A stretch of 64,000 bases of DNA from Lumbricus rubellus. Lineage: Eukaryota; Annelida; Clitellata; Crassiclitellata; Lumbricidae. Positions 1-12,539 of the stretch are shown here, piece by piece. Location: positions 35,222,917 to 35,286,916 of the forward strand of contig OX243817.1 in NCBI GenBank assembly GCA_945859605.1, read 5' to 3'. Position 1 is the first letter of the stretch; every line of letters begins with the position of its first letter. Both the position numbers and the translations under genes were made by a program. Under the pieces are notes generated by a model, which searched no databases, was not told the DNA's origin, and worked only from the letters and a program-made list of their open reading frames with translations.

Positions 1-396
1 GAGTAAACACCCCCCCCCCATCAAAATCCTGGATACAATCTTGATGACTAATATTGCTTCTAAGATAGATAGGCCACGCGATTCGACACGACACTCTTCG
101 GAGTTTGGTAACTTGCATTTTACAGCTCTAAAAAGAAGAAATTTAGACTAATGTTTGAACCGAGAAAAGAAAGTATTTATACTGCTTAATGTTACAACAG
201 AGCAAAACACATCTTCAGATAATTATTAACACAACTCTGATGACTAGGCCTACTCAATCCTGTTTTTTAAAACAACTTCTGTATTAGGAAATATCACCGA
301 CTCACCCTAAGTTCTTCTCACCCTAATTATTTTAGACCCATAAACTGAGCTCATAATTTATAGATAGATGATGCCTCTTTTACATTTTACATTCAG
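1..396. other. Left edge, non-coding
   Basis: No exon is recognised. The first 45 bases (a C tract followed by AAATCCTGG) resemble the end of the hAT-like MITE at 48,597-48,892. The rest is AT-rich and directly precedes the acceptor (ACATTCAG) of FBX-A exon 3. Exons 1 and 2 of FBX-A are not here and must lie to the left of the window. Confidence 0.5.
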
Positions 397-3300
397 TTGA
401 ATGACCTGCCGATCGAGCTACTTGAGCATATACTCATTGAAGCCATAGCTACGGAAGTGAAGGGTATGATGCTGGCCAAACGTGCGTGGAAAGAAAAGGC
501 TGGTCTCGTAGTACGTCGACTTGGAGCTGTATGTTCGCTTTGGGACAGCATCTTTACCACCAAAAGCTTCCTAAAAAGATTGCACAAAGTTCTAGACGGC
601 ACTGGTTAGTTCTTGATTTGATACAAATAAACGTTATAATTTTATCTTGTTATGGAACGGCTAATCGCTTGAAAGTTCTGGCTGGGCAAATATGCCGCGG
701 AAGGATACGGCATTAAGTCGTTATTAATATTATCCAATACATTCCAGACACCATTCCGGCTACTACAGCCATACACACGTGCATGTCAACATACATACGT
801 TTATACAGATAAGAGAACACATGCGCACGTACAAAATAAGTATATGCATATTTACATATAGGGCATTATTATAGGTATACATGTATAGTCTCTATACAAT
901 AGCCTACATGCTGCAATACGTAGCCTCATGCATGTATAGTAGCAAGCTTACATTACAATATTGCTCACCCAGGCACACAACATACAATTCGACTGTATAG
1001 AAGACAAACGTGATTATGCCCAATGCGATTTAGAGAGTTCATATCACGTTTGTGCGCTATAATAGGCTAGAGTAGTCATATAGGCCTATACCCTACATCT
1101 GTGTAAAATCTTTATCCATAACGAAAGCGTAAAATGAAGAGTTAGTAAATTTATTTGATCTATAATAATTGTGATGCGATCTGCAAAACTAGGCTTGTGT
1201 TCCGTAAAACGGGGTTGCTTTGCCCTGCTGGGTGACTTTGGCCCAAATTGAAAAATTAGTTTGCACACCTCCCAGCTTTCGTAGTTATCACGTGGTTTTG
1301 AAATGCTTTATAGCTGATGATATGTCATTATATAACGAATATTTAAAAGTAATTTGATTGATTTCATTGTAATATTTGTTGAAATTTTTCACATTTGTTT
1401 GCACACCTTAAAAAATGGAAAATTTTAAGATGTGCAAACTTATTTTTCTGTGAGAACTACCGTCAATAATACCGTAGGTGACAATTACACTTGTCAATAG
1501 CCTATACATTATAATGGCATGGGTATGGCGCACCGTTTGTTCCGCGATGTTGCTAGTAAGTAAGTTAAAAATGCAAGAAAATTTTTGGGGGGACTTTGGC
1601 CGGAATTTGGGGTGACTTTGGCCCATATTATAAGTTCCTGCTGACGATGTATATATTATGTTTTTGTCAAAATTAATAAATGTATTTGCTTAAACTTCAC
1701 TTTCTAAGATATTTTGACTGGTTTTTGGTTGAGCATACGGTACCACTTTCTTGAAAAGTGACTGTTATAGTCACATGTACGAATGTGAACAATTTCATGG
1801 CATGGTCAAAGAAAAAAACCAGGAGCTCAAGTCAGCTGTTTAAATAGAAGTGATATGAGCTGGAACTGGCCTTCAAATGTGAATCAGATATTACCATACA
1901 GCAGCAATTTAAAAAATTCCTCCATCAAAGAAAACATTTGCACTAGAATTGCACCAAGTCCCTACATTGGAAAGTAAATGGAATTCGTGGACGTTTCATT
2001 AGTCAGTCGACTTCTCACCAATTTTTTACAAGTCTTTTATAAGTACCAATACAGCTCCACAGTCATTTTGTGTTAGTTTTCAGTGTAGACATTGTTCAAA
2101 GTGATTAATTGATATTGAAAAGCAGATGGAGTTCACGAACACTTCAATTGTCATAATTATGACTTCGCAGTAGTCCTTTACAAGTCTTTTACAAGTACCA
2201 GTACCAGTACCAGTGTCATTTTTGTGTTATTATAAGTTTATATATCTTTTAAAACACATTCCTTGTTCCAAAGCCAACCCAGCAATAGGTTTACTTTGTC
2301 TAATAACGACAAAACCACTGTGTGCCAAAGTCACCCCGACCCACGGGGTGACTTTGTCCACACACAAAAAAATTAAAAATTAAATTTATGTCCAACATAT
2401 GTAAGAAATAAGCACATGTTCTATTCTATCAACCCCATGTCTTTCTTTAAGACTTTGCTCAAGCTCATTGCTCTGTTGTGGGGGAGTGGACAGAAGTTTT
2501 CCCGAAAATTTGGGCCAAAGCAACCCCGTTTTACGATTCCAAAAATCGAAAATGACATTTCGATGCCATGTTAAACAGTAGAAGTTTCTCTTTAACACAA
2601 GCCCTATTCTGATCAAATATCCTGATAGTTGACCGAGTAATAAATATTTTAGTGTCCGAAACTGCGATATTGCAGCTTTCGGGAAACGTGAGGTAGGCTA
2701 AAGATGATCACCCTAGTTTCGTTTATTTGGTAGAGCTGCCCCCCTAAATTCTGCTTATTATCGTGGTCAGAAAATAGATAACATAATTTACCGCCATTTG
2801 TTAGCCACATATTACACTGGACAACAAATTTTAACTTTTTTTTGATTTCCAAAAAAACTTTGACTGTTTTCTATAGAACTTGACGTGCTGAACACGATGG
2901 TGTGCTCAGAATTGTTGTATCACGTAAGGTTTTTGAGAAAAACAATATGCAAGATTTTAACTTAAATACTCATATATTGCATACATTTACTATATACTAT
3001 AATTTAATTTTTTTACTTCCAAAAGATCTTTGATGGTTTTCTATAGAATTTTACGTGCTGAACACGATGGTATGCTCAGAATTGTTGTATCACGTAAGGT
3101 TTTTGAGAAAAACAGTATGCAAGATTCTAACTTAAATGCTCGTTTATTGCATATAATTTACAATATGCTATAATTTAATTTTTTTTTCTTCCAAAAGATC
3201 TTTGACGGTTTTCTATAGAATTTGACGTGCTGAACACGATGGTATGCTCAGAATTGTTGTATCACGTCAGGTTTTTGAGAAAAACAGTATGCAAGATTCT

Positions 3301-5780
3301 AACTTAAATGCTCGTTTATTCACTTTATTGCATATAATTTACAATATGCTATAACTTAATTTTTTTTTATTTCCGGAAAATCTTTCACTGTTTGCTATAG
3401 AATTTGACGTGCTGAACACGATGGTATGCTCAGAATTGTTGTATCACGTAAGGTTTTTGAGAAAAACAGTATGCAAGATTCTAACTTAAATGCTCGTTTA
3501 TTCACTTTATTGCATATAATTTACAATATGCTATAACTTATTTTTTTTTTATTTCCGGAAAATCTTTCAATGTTTTCTATAGAATTTGACGTGCTGAACA
3601 CGATGGTATGCTCAGAATTATTGTATCACGTAAGGTTTTTGAGAAAACAGCATGCAAGATTTTAACTTAAATGCTCATTTATTGCATATAATTTACAATA
3701 TTTACTATAACTTAAGTTTTGTTATTTCCGAAAAATATTTCACTATTTTCTATAGAATGTGACGTGCTGAACACGATGGTGTGCTCAGAATTTTTGCATC
3801 ACGTAAGGGTTTTGAAAAAACAGCATGCAACATTTTAACTTACACACTCACATTATATTGTACACATTTACAATATACTATAATTTAGTTTCATTGGAAA
3901 ACAAATCTTTATAACAGTTCTTCCTCATAATATTGATGCTGATGATGACTGTATAACTTAGAAAAGTTGGAAACATGAAATTAATGTTTTACAGTTATTT
4001 CTTGTTTAGTTGCACATGTACAATGTACGGGATGAGCAAAAAAAGGGGGGACCCTTAGGTTTTTGGCCAATATCTTGGCCAAAAGTAAGAATTTCGACAT
4101 GAAATTTTACAAGCTTAAAGACAATTCATATTTACACCAGATGGCCAAATTTCAGCAAAATATTTCAAACAGAACAAAAGTTATACCACTTTTATGGGTG
4201 CCTAATGCCTAAAACCACTGTTTTTTTTACGATTCCAAAACGTAACGAAAATTTGACGATTTCTCAAAAACGTTACGTGATGGGACAATTTCAAGGTGAT
4301 TTTCGTGATCAGCAGCAGAAACTGCATAAGAAACAACTGAAAGTGTTCAGGAAACCAAATCACTGTTGTCCAGTGTTATTATACCAAATTCAATAGGGGG
4401 TGTAGGCACTGAAGGGCCATAATTATGACCGTTGGCAATGATTTGAAAATGCACTCAAATGTCTGAATTTGACACTTTCGAAAGATACAACATTCGCAAA
4501 TAAAATTAATTTAAAATATTTTCAGACAGATTTTAGATTTTTTACTTAGCCAATAATTAGACAAAACAGTGTACTAAGCGACAATGCAAAAACGCAAAAA
4601 TCAACTTCTGTACACTAAAATCGGCCATCATCTCAAATTGATATCATGCAAAGTAAGCCTGGCTTTGCCAGATCGCATCGAAATAATATACAGTGATGCT
4701 ACATCATTGACATAGGCATTCTAATGACAAAGCATCATATAGTATAGGCTAATAATCATGATCACAATCATCACTGTAATCATCATCAACTTCATAATCA
4801 TAATCTCCAAACGCCCAATGCGCCATTCTTATAATTTGAATGCCTTTTTGAACGAAAAGTTTGTCATCAGTAATTAAAGTCCTGGGTCCTATGTTATTTC
4901 AGCTCAGAAGAAGATTCGCGTGGAAATTTTGCATCAGTCCATGATTCATTTATTTGTCATCAAAGTGGCCACAATGAAAGATGAGATGTTTATGCTCTGC
5001 ACTCCAGAATTTCAAGTCCCGTTTATTAATGTCTGCAACCGCGACAATATTGCGCAGGTGAAAGATGTCGTCCCGCTACTAGGAATAGGCCTATTTCCAG
5101 TGGACATTGCAGGTTGCAGTGTGTCAAACTGTGTGTATCTGCTTAACAAGGAATCGACTTGCTTTTCAGTCTTACGCATCACAAGAAATGAAGAACGTCG
5201 GTTTATCATAACACCATGGCTTCATGATTTGGGTTTGTCATTCCCTGTCGCATGTTTATTCGTTTCGGTCAATGGCAACCTGATTATTCTTTTAAAACAG
5301 CTGGCACCAAAACCTTCCGAAGTGAGTATATACAATGCAGCTGGTTCCCTGCAGCATGCTGTAGCGTTGTTCCCAGCAATTCACGGTTTCAAGTTCATCT
5401 TCGGTGTAGTTCAAAAATCAAATGGAAACCTTGTACTGGCTACTATAGGCGACGCACGTAACACAGTATTAAAGGAGATCAATCCGATTGGGAGAATTGT
5501 GCGCCAATACCATTCAACAATTTTTGGAGACAGTGGTGTGGTTGATGCAGATGCGCATGGTAGAATTGTGATAGCTGGTGTGGGTAACAAAGCCGATCTT
5601 TTAGATTCTGAATTTTATCCATTGGATTTATCTGTTGCGAAGCATAATGAGGACGTCTTGCAACTGCCGCATGGAATGCACTACAACAGTGAGACGCAGG
5701 AGGTAGTGCGCTTCTATGAACCTGCGCTTCATAACCCCAAAACCAGAGCTTTAACTATCTTCCGTTTCATGGGAGAATAA
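397..5780 (+). CDS. FBX-A: F-box/beta-propeller protein, exons 3-4 (5' partial)
   Basis: Two exons of a likely SCF ubiquitin-ligase substrate adaptor. Exon 3 (397-604) follows a CAG acceptor and encodes an F-box-like domain: LPIELLEHIL, a roughly 20-residue insertion, then RRLGAVCSLW. It ends at donor CTG|GTTAGT in phase 1. Exon 4 (4,903-5,780) follows TTATTTCAG, restores the frame and encodes about 290 residues with recurring short strands such as GRIVIAGVGN and GNLVLATIGD, typical of NHL/beta-propeller folds. The stop codon TAA lies inside an AATAAA hexamer at 5,776-5,781. Exon 4 is very similar to FBX-B and FBX-C. The 4.3 kb intron holds a satellite array. The F-box is expected to bind Skp1 and the propeller a substrate; the substrate is unknown. 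Exons 1-2 are outside the window. Domain assignment is by eye. Confidence 0.78.
605..2829. other. FBX-A intron 3, left part
   Basis: The first 180 bases after the donor are conserved with the same intron of FBX-B (the runs GCTTGAAAGTTCTGGCT and GTTATTAATATTATCCA recur near 10,390-10,480). Further on, the phrase GGGTGACTTTGGCCCA occurs near 1,230 and 1,610, a variant at 2,345, and inverted near 2,320. GTAAAACGGGGTTGCTTTG at about 1,205 is inverted at 2,512-2,535, so an old inverted-repeat element is probable. No coding region is recognised. Confidence 0.5.
2830..3900. repeat. Six-copy tandem repeat (171-183 bp units)
   Basis: The core GACGTGCTGAACACGATGG (or close variants) recurs near 2,882, 3,052, 3,224, 3,405, 3,588 and 3,761. 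Each is followed by GCTCAGAATT, TTTTTGAGAAAA-like and GCAAGAT segments. Two units are about 11 bases longer because of an extra CACTTTATT-type insertion, which makes two length classes. The array lies inside intron 3 of FBX-A and is missing from the equivalent introns of FBX-B and FBX-C. No protein is encoded across it. Confidence 0.9.
3901..4902. other. FBX-A intron 3, right part
   Basis: No gene is recognised. A degenerate ATC/ATA trinucleotide tract lies at about 4,745-4,805, about 100 bp before the exon 4 acceptor. The same kind of tract precedes exon 4 in FBX-B and FBX-C. Confidence 0.5.
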
Positions 5781-6739
5781 ACACTTTAAAGATTGTTCAC
5801 AAAGATATTTTGCATTCATTTGCATTGTTCAGACATAGTTGTGGTAACTTTCTTTGTTATGGCCCATAAGCCTGTTTGTAGTTTCAGACATCTCTGTTTG
5901 GCTTGCATATAATTATATCTCTTTAATAATATCATAGCCTACATTGTGATTTTGTCAACGTTATTCGCGTATAATAAATCAATTTCTACACGTCTCTGTA
6001 TCTTGCGTTTCATATCGCTTTTTAAGTCTGTATTTTTCTGTCTTTTAAGTCTCTTAAATTCGTTGTTAAGAAGTATGATAGGGCTACTGTACTATGCGAT
6101 TTTAACGCATTGTAACTCAGCAACACCGTGGCTTTTCTTCAATAATTATCAGTTCATACGCAACGGTAAGTCTTACATGTACATAAGCATTTCATTGTAG
6201 GGCTAGAATATTGTTCTTGTCCTCCACGAAAAAATTAAACGTTCTAATAGTAGGCCCTACTGCAAGCTGATTGAGTAAGCCGACGATGCTAAATGTATTT
6301 CACGAGCAAACTCATCTAGGCTAATCTTAGGAATTAAAAGCAACATGTTGAGACTAAAAAACGAGAACCATGTCATTGACATATAAATCCTATTAATTTT
6401 ATGTCTTTCAATTTAATTACTTAGCGTAGCCTGAATTCTGGTTTCGCTGAGTGAAATTTGGCCTTTTAACCATGCTTCTCAAACAGAACGTATGACTCTA
6501 ATTTAATTTAAATCAATCATAGCGTTTCCCCAAATCACTAACCAGTGATAACCCATGATATGCTTGACATTTTCCTAATTCGTACTCCCAAATTATACAT
6601 TGTGCGCCAACCGACATCGTACTTCTCCAGTCTCCACCATAAATTGGTAGCAAATTTGGGTTCACAAAGCGCATCTGGAAGCTTAATAAATTATTGTCTG
6701 TGTATATTAATTAGCGTGCACAAATCCATCCAACGAACG
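5781..6739. other. FBX-A 3' flank
   Basis: The first 250 bases align by eye with the 3' flank of FBX-B after 12,081 (shared TTTAAAGATTGTTC and TTTTGCATTC). The duplication unit therefore reaches beyond the coding region. A second AATAAA lies near 5,973. No further coding region is seen. Confidence 0.5.
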
Positions 6740-6990
6740 ATTCAATGATGTCATTGAATTATCCAATCAATCAATCGTAATTTATATAGCTACTTTCAAG
6801 ATCCCACTCATGAATGCTTCCCACCCAGTCCCAGCGAAAACAGTAGTCTTCAATAGTTAGTGAAACTGAGTAACGTTTAGGGAGGTGTCGTATTATGGTC
6901 AAGGGATGCTCGTTCCACGTTGTTGGACCAACCATGGGGAACGAACAATTATTACAATACAACTTATTTTGCAATGCGCTTAATATTGTG
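6740..6990 (-). mobile_element. LINE 3'-end relic (reverse transcriptase C-terminus)
   Basis: On the minus strand, conceptual translation gives FPMVGPTTWNEHPLTI followed by a WVGSIHEW-like phrase. This matches the usual closing segment of animal non-LTR retrotransposon ORF2 (FxVxGPxxWNxLPxxI). The reading frame is short and decayed. A related relic on the other strand is at 46,560-46,960. Clade (CR1/L2-like) is inference. Confidence 0.5.
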
Positions 6991-7384
6991 TTTTATGCCT
7001 CACCCGAATCCAATCGAATTAGCCTTTCAGATGACAATTAACCCTATAACGCACACCTGGGGTCCATTGGACCCCAAAGATGCGATATCTTGACTAGGCT
7101 ATATTTATTGATACAAATAAGCTTAGTACACAATTTAATCTGAAATAATTAAAATTCCTCAACATGGTTTGTCTGGTGGTATCTGTTCTGCATCGAACAC
7201 CTATAGATGTTCAAGAAAAATGAAAGTCTGAATAGGTGGAACTGAGCGGATTTCAGAAGGCATACAATCGCATGTGGAACATACTTGCTTACTTATCTAG
7301 GTGATACTTTAGAAACGTAAAGGAAATTTTATATTAAACATAATATAATTATAACGTATAGTAATGCAGCTGCATTCTTTTAAA
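6991..7384. other. Non-coding stretch before FBX-B promoter
   Basis: TTAA followed by CCCTATAACGCACACC and a GGGGTCC/GGACCCC hairpin at about 7,037-7,080 looks like one end of a piggyBac-type element, but no partner end was found. Otherwise nothing is recognised. Confidence 0.35.
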
Positions 7385-7584
7385 TGACGTCACAAAGACG
7401 ACGATTTGAAAGAGATTAGCTTATGGAGTTATGATATTCGTCTTTGGCCGTTTAGCCTCCTTCAGTTAATGTAACTCTCGTTCAAAGGCCAATTCGATTG
7501 GAGTTTCTTGCCATAACTTGGCGTTGACAGTGGCAAGAAGCGGGATTTCTTCTTCGACAGATCTTTGTGCTTTCCTCATTCGCC
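7385..7584 (+). promoter_or_regulatory. FBX-B promoter with CRE (TGACGTCA)
   Basis: A perfect palindromic CRE/ATF site, TGACGTCA (7,385-7,392), lies 200 bp before the start codon. The 145 bp before the ATG are closely similar to the block before FBX-C exon 1 (for example GCAAGAAGCGGGATTTCTTC). Conservation of non-coding sequence directly upstream of two paralogous first exons suggests promoter and 5'UTR function. Transcription start was not determined. Confidence 0.55.
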
Positions 7585-10500
7585 ATGTCAACGAAACGAA
7601 CATCAGCCGAATCCAGTTCTGACGAGCGAACCATCGAATGCTCAGATTGTAAGTTGACGCTATAGGAAGATTCCAAGGCCTACATCGCATTTTGTGGTTG
7701 TTTGTAGTTTTAGTTCACTTAATCAATTTTATAGGCGTGCTATCGCTAGTCAAGGCATCGTAGACAAGATTTCAAGGTCTACCATGGCATTGCTGTGACT
7801 TTGTCAGTTAAATTGGGAAGAGCATCCTTAATACTGGTCAAAATATTGTTGTCAATATTTAGCTCTTTCCTTTATAAGCTTATAGGCTAAAAAATTAGTA
7901 GCGTACGTCTAGGAGACTGAGATTTCATTACCTCGATATATCCTATCCTCAAAACGCCCAAAGTGCATCCGATTATCGTGTCCAATAATTGCATGTGGCT
8001 ACATGAATCTTTCATTTCTCTTGTAGCAGTAAGCTCACTCCAGCACGGAGACCATACTAAACGTGCAAGACTTACCTCACTGAGTGACACAACGGTAAGC
8101 GGCAAGCTAATGTATCGTGTAGCCGGTTATACTGGACACGTATTGTTTGTGCTAACGCTTGACAATGTGTTACTAAAAAAGATAACCTTCGTTTATTCAT
8201 AAAATGGCACGACTCCGGGTGACACACCGCACCGAGTTAGATGTCGAAGCACATATTAGGCATAAATAGAAAAACAGAAAAATATCATTGATGGCCTGCA
8301 AAATGTAAGTCTTACTCTCGGAATAAAGATGTTAACATTCATTCATCCATAAATTCATTCATTCATTCGTGTCATTTCGGGGTGTTAGAACACTCAAAAC
8401 ACCCTCTGGCTACGGCCTTGGTTTCACTGCCACTTATGAAACGATGGACACAAAGCATGAGAAATAATATATGACACGTGTCCACTGTTCAGTTGATTCG
8501 GTTTGCTGATGGCTTCTTTAACCCTTAAACACCGTCGAGGTAGTGAATGGTAGTTGATTTTAACTAGTGCTTCGCGACTAGACGGTAGTGAATGGTAGTA
8601 CGGCGCTCCATATATAATGACGTACTTTGGCCAATGAAATTTATTATGTTTTGATGACTTTACGTCATGTGGGCCTAGATACTATATTTAGGCATATAAA
8701 TAAGGGGAGGATCCCCTTAAAATTTGCATTTTATTACGTAAATCGACGAATCAAATCGGACATTTATCTCGCATATTTACTTGGAAAAAAATGGCGACGA
8801 AGCGATCGCGTGGACGTTCCGGCGCTGAAATAAGGCGAATGTTCGATGAATTAGGTTCGAATTCTGGCAGTATTTTGACGAATATGAGAATAACAACTTG
8901 TCACACGGTTCAAATGACGACTATAAAGTGGCTTTGGCTGAGGAAAATTCCGACATTGACACTGACTTTACCAATATAATTCGGTACGCACGCTGTGAGC
9001 GTGAAAGTGGGTCGCTTTTATCGGATGATTATGACTTTGGGGCAATAGACCGGACTGAACAGGTATCGGAATTTCCTGTTTCTTCCCTAACTATACCATT
9101 TACCGGCATCTGTGGTGGTCCAACCTATGATGCACCATTTTTGGATTTTTTCCCTCTATTTTCTTAGATGAGCAATTTTACAATGTTGGGTCTATATACT
9201 AAAAAATTATAACTCCATCATTTATAAAGATATATTCAAAATTGTTTTTGTATTTTGACCGGCATTAATTTCTGCACATCCTGCATGCTCGAACTAAATA
9301 TATTGTCAAAGAGAATATTTTCATATTGGTGCTTGAACATGAAAAAGTGACAAAATTGGGGAGGGGTATAATTTTGGGCAACTTAGGGTACCCTCAAATT
9401 TTTCTCCACAAAACTGGACAGATAGGAGAAAAGAGCAGATAATGTGCTAAAGAACAGTGGTTACAATATGTCTATAGGCGAAGAAATAACTGAGATATCA
9501 CAAATTCAAATGTTTTCAATATCCTTATTATTATTTTCACTTTTACGACTTGGGTCTAAATACTAAAAAAATTATAGCTTCCTCATTTATCAAGATATAT
9601 TCAAATTTGTTTTTGTGTTTTGACTGGCATTCATTTCTGCATATCTTTCGTGCTCAAACTAAATATGTTGTCACTGAAAATATTTTAATATAGGTGCTTG
9701 AACATGCAAAAGTGAAAAAATTTGGGGAGGGGTCTAATTTTGGGCAACGTACGGTACCCCCAAATTTTTGGGGGCTAAAACTGGACGGATAGATGGGACG
9801 AGGAGATAAAATGCTAAAGAACAGTGGTTACATTATGTCTCTAGTCCAAGAAATAACTGAGATAGCACAAGTTTAAAAAAATTTGTTTATAGGCTGTGTT
9901 ATGGTAAAAATGGCTAGGCGTCAGGGTCTAGGTGACAAGACTATGCTACTCGTCTGTTAAGGGTTAAAGTCGAGTAATCTTCTGACGCTGAGTCATAAAT
10001 TTTAAAACTGAGCTGATTGTTTAGGCTACTATTGACAGATGATGCATAGGCCTAATTCGCATTCTTTTTACATTTAGTTGAATGATCTACCGATCGAGCT
10101 ACTTGAGCATATACTCATTGAAGCCATAGTTATGGAAGTGACGGGCATGATGCTGGCCAGGCACGTGTGGACAGAAAAGGCTGATCGGGTGCTACGTCGA
10201 CTTGGAGCTGTCTGTTTGCTTTGGAGTAGCATCGTTACCACCAACGGTTTCCTAAAAAGACTGCACAGAGCTCTAGACGGCATTGGTTAGTTCTTGAAAT
10301 AATACAAACCTTATAATATCCTGTTATAAAGCAAGAATTATTATAATTATCACTTCCATAAGTATTATCTATGTGCACGAAATACGCCTGCAATGGCTAT
10401 TTGCTTGAAAGTTCTGGCTATAAGAAAATGTGCCGCGGAAGAGGATGGAATTGAGATCGTTATTAATATTATCCATTGCTGACACCATTCCGGTTACTAC

Positions 10501-12081
10501 AAGGATACACACATGCATGAGTACATGCATAATTTTTCATATACTTTCATACATATAAGAATACACACATAGGCCTACGCACGTCCAAACACAGGAATAT
10601 AGGCCTACATTTATTTTTCGCGTTAAATTGCTATAGCGCCCCTTCAAGCTCTCTACTCAGAGGCGCTGCCGACTACAAAGCGGATGCTGCATCAGAATTT
10701 TACGCCGAAGCGCCAATTGCATGTGAAGGACTTGCTCAAGATCCCTACTCGGCGGCTTGAGGTGGATTCGAACCCTGAACCCTCCGACTCCATGGCACCG
10801 AACCCATCATTACACCACCGCGCCTTGCATTTAAACATATAGCCTAATATTCCTGCAACAATACATAACCTCATGCATGCACAGCAGCAAATGTAGCCTA
10901 TACGCACGCCCTTACACAAGCACACAAACATGCATGCGTAGTTGCGTACCCTGCATCTGTGAAAAGTCTTGATGCTCAACGAAGGTGTAAAATGAAGTCA
11001 ATATTTGACCTATCATTAATTTGTCATTGTTTGCATCATCACCAGAATCAGCATTCTCAAAACAAGCATCATGATATCAGGCTATGATTATTATCACAAT
11101 CATCACCACCATAATCATCAGTAATTTTATAATCATAATTTCCAAACTTCTAATGCACCATTTTTATAATTTGTGAACGAAAACTTTGTGCTGCTTCATA
11201 CGTTTTTAGTTCAGAAGAAGATTCGCTTGGAAATTTTGCTTGAGTCTCCGATCCATTCGTTCGTCATCAAAGTGGCTACAATGAAAGATGAGATGTTTAT
11301 GCTCTGCACTCCAGAATTTCAAGTCCCGTTTATTAATGTTTGCGACCGCGACAATATTGCGCAGGTGAAAGATGTTGTCCCACTACTAGGAACACTTCCA
11401 GTGGACATGGCAGGTTGCAGTGTGTCAAACTGTGTGTATCTGCTTAACAAGGAATCGAATTGCTTTTCAGTCTTACGCATCAAGAGAAATGAAGAACGTC
11501 GGTTTATCATAACACCATGGCTTAATGATTTGGGTTTGTCATTCCCTGCCGCATGGTTATCCGTTTCGGTCAATGGTAACCTGATTATTCTTTTAAAAGA
11601 AGTGAAACCAAAACCTTTTGAAGTGAGTATATACAATGCAGAAGGTTCCCTGCAGCATGCTGTAGCATTGTTCCCAGCAATTCATGATTTCAGATTCATC
11701 TTCAGTGTAATTCAGAAATCAAACGGAAACTTTGTGCTGGCTACTATTAACGACGCCATTGATACGGTATTAAAGGAGATCGATCCGATTGGGAGAATTG
11801 TACGCCAATACCGTTCATCAATTTTTGGAGACAGTGGTGTGGTTGATGCAGATGCGCATGGTAGGATTGTGATTGCGGGTCTGGGCAATAGAGTCGAACT
11901 TTTAGATTCTGAATTTAATCTCTTGGATTTGAGTGTTACGAAGCACAATGAGAACGTCATACAAATTCCGCATGGAATGCACTATAACAGTGACAGGAAT
12001 GAGGTTGTGCGCTTCTATAAAACCGGGCTTCAAAATCCCATCACCAGAGCTGTAACTATCTTTCGTTTCACGGGAGAATAA
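7585..12081 (+). CDS. FBX-B: complete F-box/beta-propeller protein, 4 exons
   Basis: Proposed exons: 7,585-7,648 (ATG, donor T|GTAAGT), 8,027-8,094 (acceptor TTGTAG, donor ACG|GTAAGC), 10,078-10,285 (acceptor ACATTTAG, donor TTG|GTTAGT) and 11,210-12,081. Lengths 64+68+208+872 sum to 404 codons with phases 1, 0 and 1 all matching, giving 403 residues. Residues 1-44 are a polar tail (MSTKRTSAESSSDERTIECS at the start). Residues about 45-113 are the F-box (LPIELLEHIL ... LGAVCLLW) with an inserted segment, and 114-403 are a beta-propeller-like region with repeated GNxxLATI and GRIVIAG strands. The F-box should recruit the protein to Skp1-Cul1 and the propeller would choose the target; the target is unknown. 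Intron 2 contains a piggyBac element and intron 3 a SINE. AATAAA overlaps the stop codon at 12,077-12,082. Exons 1-2 are deduced from the paralogue comparison and are the less certain part. Confidence 0.75.
8522..9963 (+). mobile_element. piggyBac-family element 1, decayed
   Basis: The element is bounded by TTAA on both sides (8,518-8,521 and 9,964-9,967), with ends CCCTTAAACACC and, inverted, CCCTTAACAGAC. TTAA duplication with CCC-ending termini is the hallmark of piggyBac. ATG at 8,791 opens MATKRSRGRSGAEIRRMFDE, a plausible transposase N-terminus; a shifted frame to 9,167 is acidic (SDIDTDFTN), as piggyBac N-termini are. The catalytic domain is missing. The 3' half contains two diverged copies of a block of about 330 bp (about 9,187-9,515 and 9,548-9,875) that recurs in the element at 36,201-37,262. 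It lies in FBX-B intron 2. Confidence 0.75.
10610..10840 (-). mobile_element. tRNA-derived SINE
   Basis: Read on the minus strand, a head GCGCGGTGGTGTAATGATGG resembles a Pol III A box. It is followed about 35 bases later by a perfect B-box-like GGTTCGAATCC (near 10,772). The 3' end reads CTGAGTAG...TTGAAGGGGCGCTATA, a module shared with LINE relics at 46,897 and 44,105. A SINE borrowing a LINE tail is the expected arrangement. It lies in FBX-B intron 3. Confidence 0.65.
11030..11145. repeat. Degenerate ATC/CAT trinucleotide tract in FBX-B intron 3
   Basis: Interrupted ATC, CAT and ATT triplets directly precede exon 4, as in the equivalent introns of FBX-A and FBX-C. Confidence 0.6.
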
Positions 12082-12539
12082 ACAACTTTAAAGATTGTTC
12101 GCAAAGAGAAGATTTTAATTTTGCATTCTGTTTGTATTGTTTAGACATGTTGCAACTTTTCATTTAGGCTACCTGGGGTTTGAAGCAGCTCTGCTTTGTT
12201 TGCATTTCTATTTAATATTATTAAACATTGAGAATTTGTGAACGTTATTCGGGTACATTAACCGAATTTCTATCGCTCTCTGGTTTGCGCTTCATTTTGT
12301 TTTTAAAATCTGCTCCAGCCTCTAGTTTATCATTTGTTGAGAATTCGTTCATAGCGTAGGCCTAGGCTATTCCTCGCATTCGTGGTAACTCGAGAACAAT
12401 CATGGTTTTTACTGTAGGCCTGATATTAATTCATAATTTCATACTCAGCATAAGAATTTCATTATGGGCCATAGTCATCCATACAAAATTAGGCTATCAA
12501 ACAATTTTGCAAACTTATTGGGTAGGCCGATTCCTAAAC
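12082..12539. other. FBX-B 3' flank
   Basis: Duplicated 3' flank shared with FBX-A for the first 250 bases, then AT-rich sequence with TAGGCCTA fragments. No gene is seen. Confidence 0.45.

Noticed and set aside
7037..7080. piggyBac-like left end
   Set aside because: Only one end with TTAA was found; without a partner it is not called as an element.
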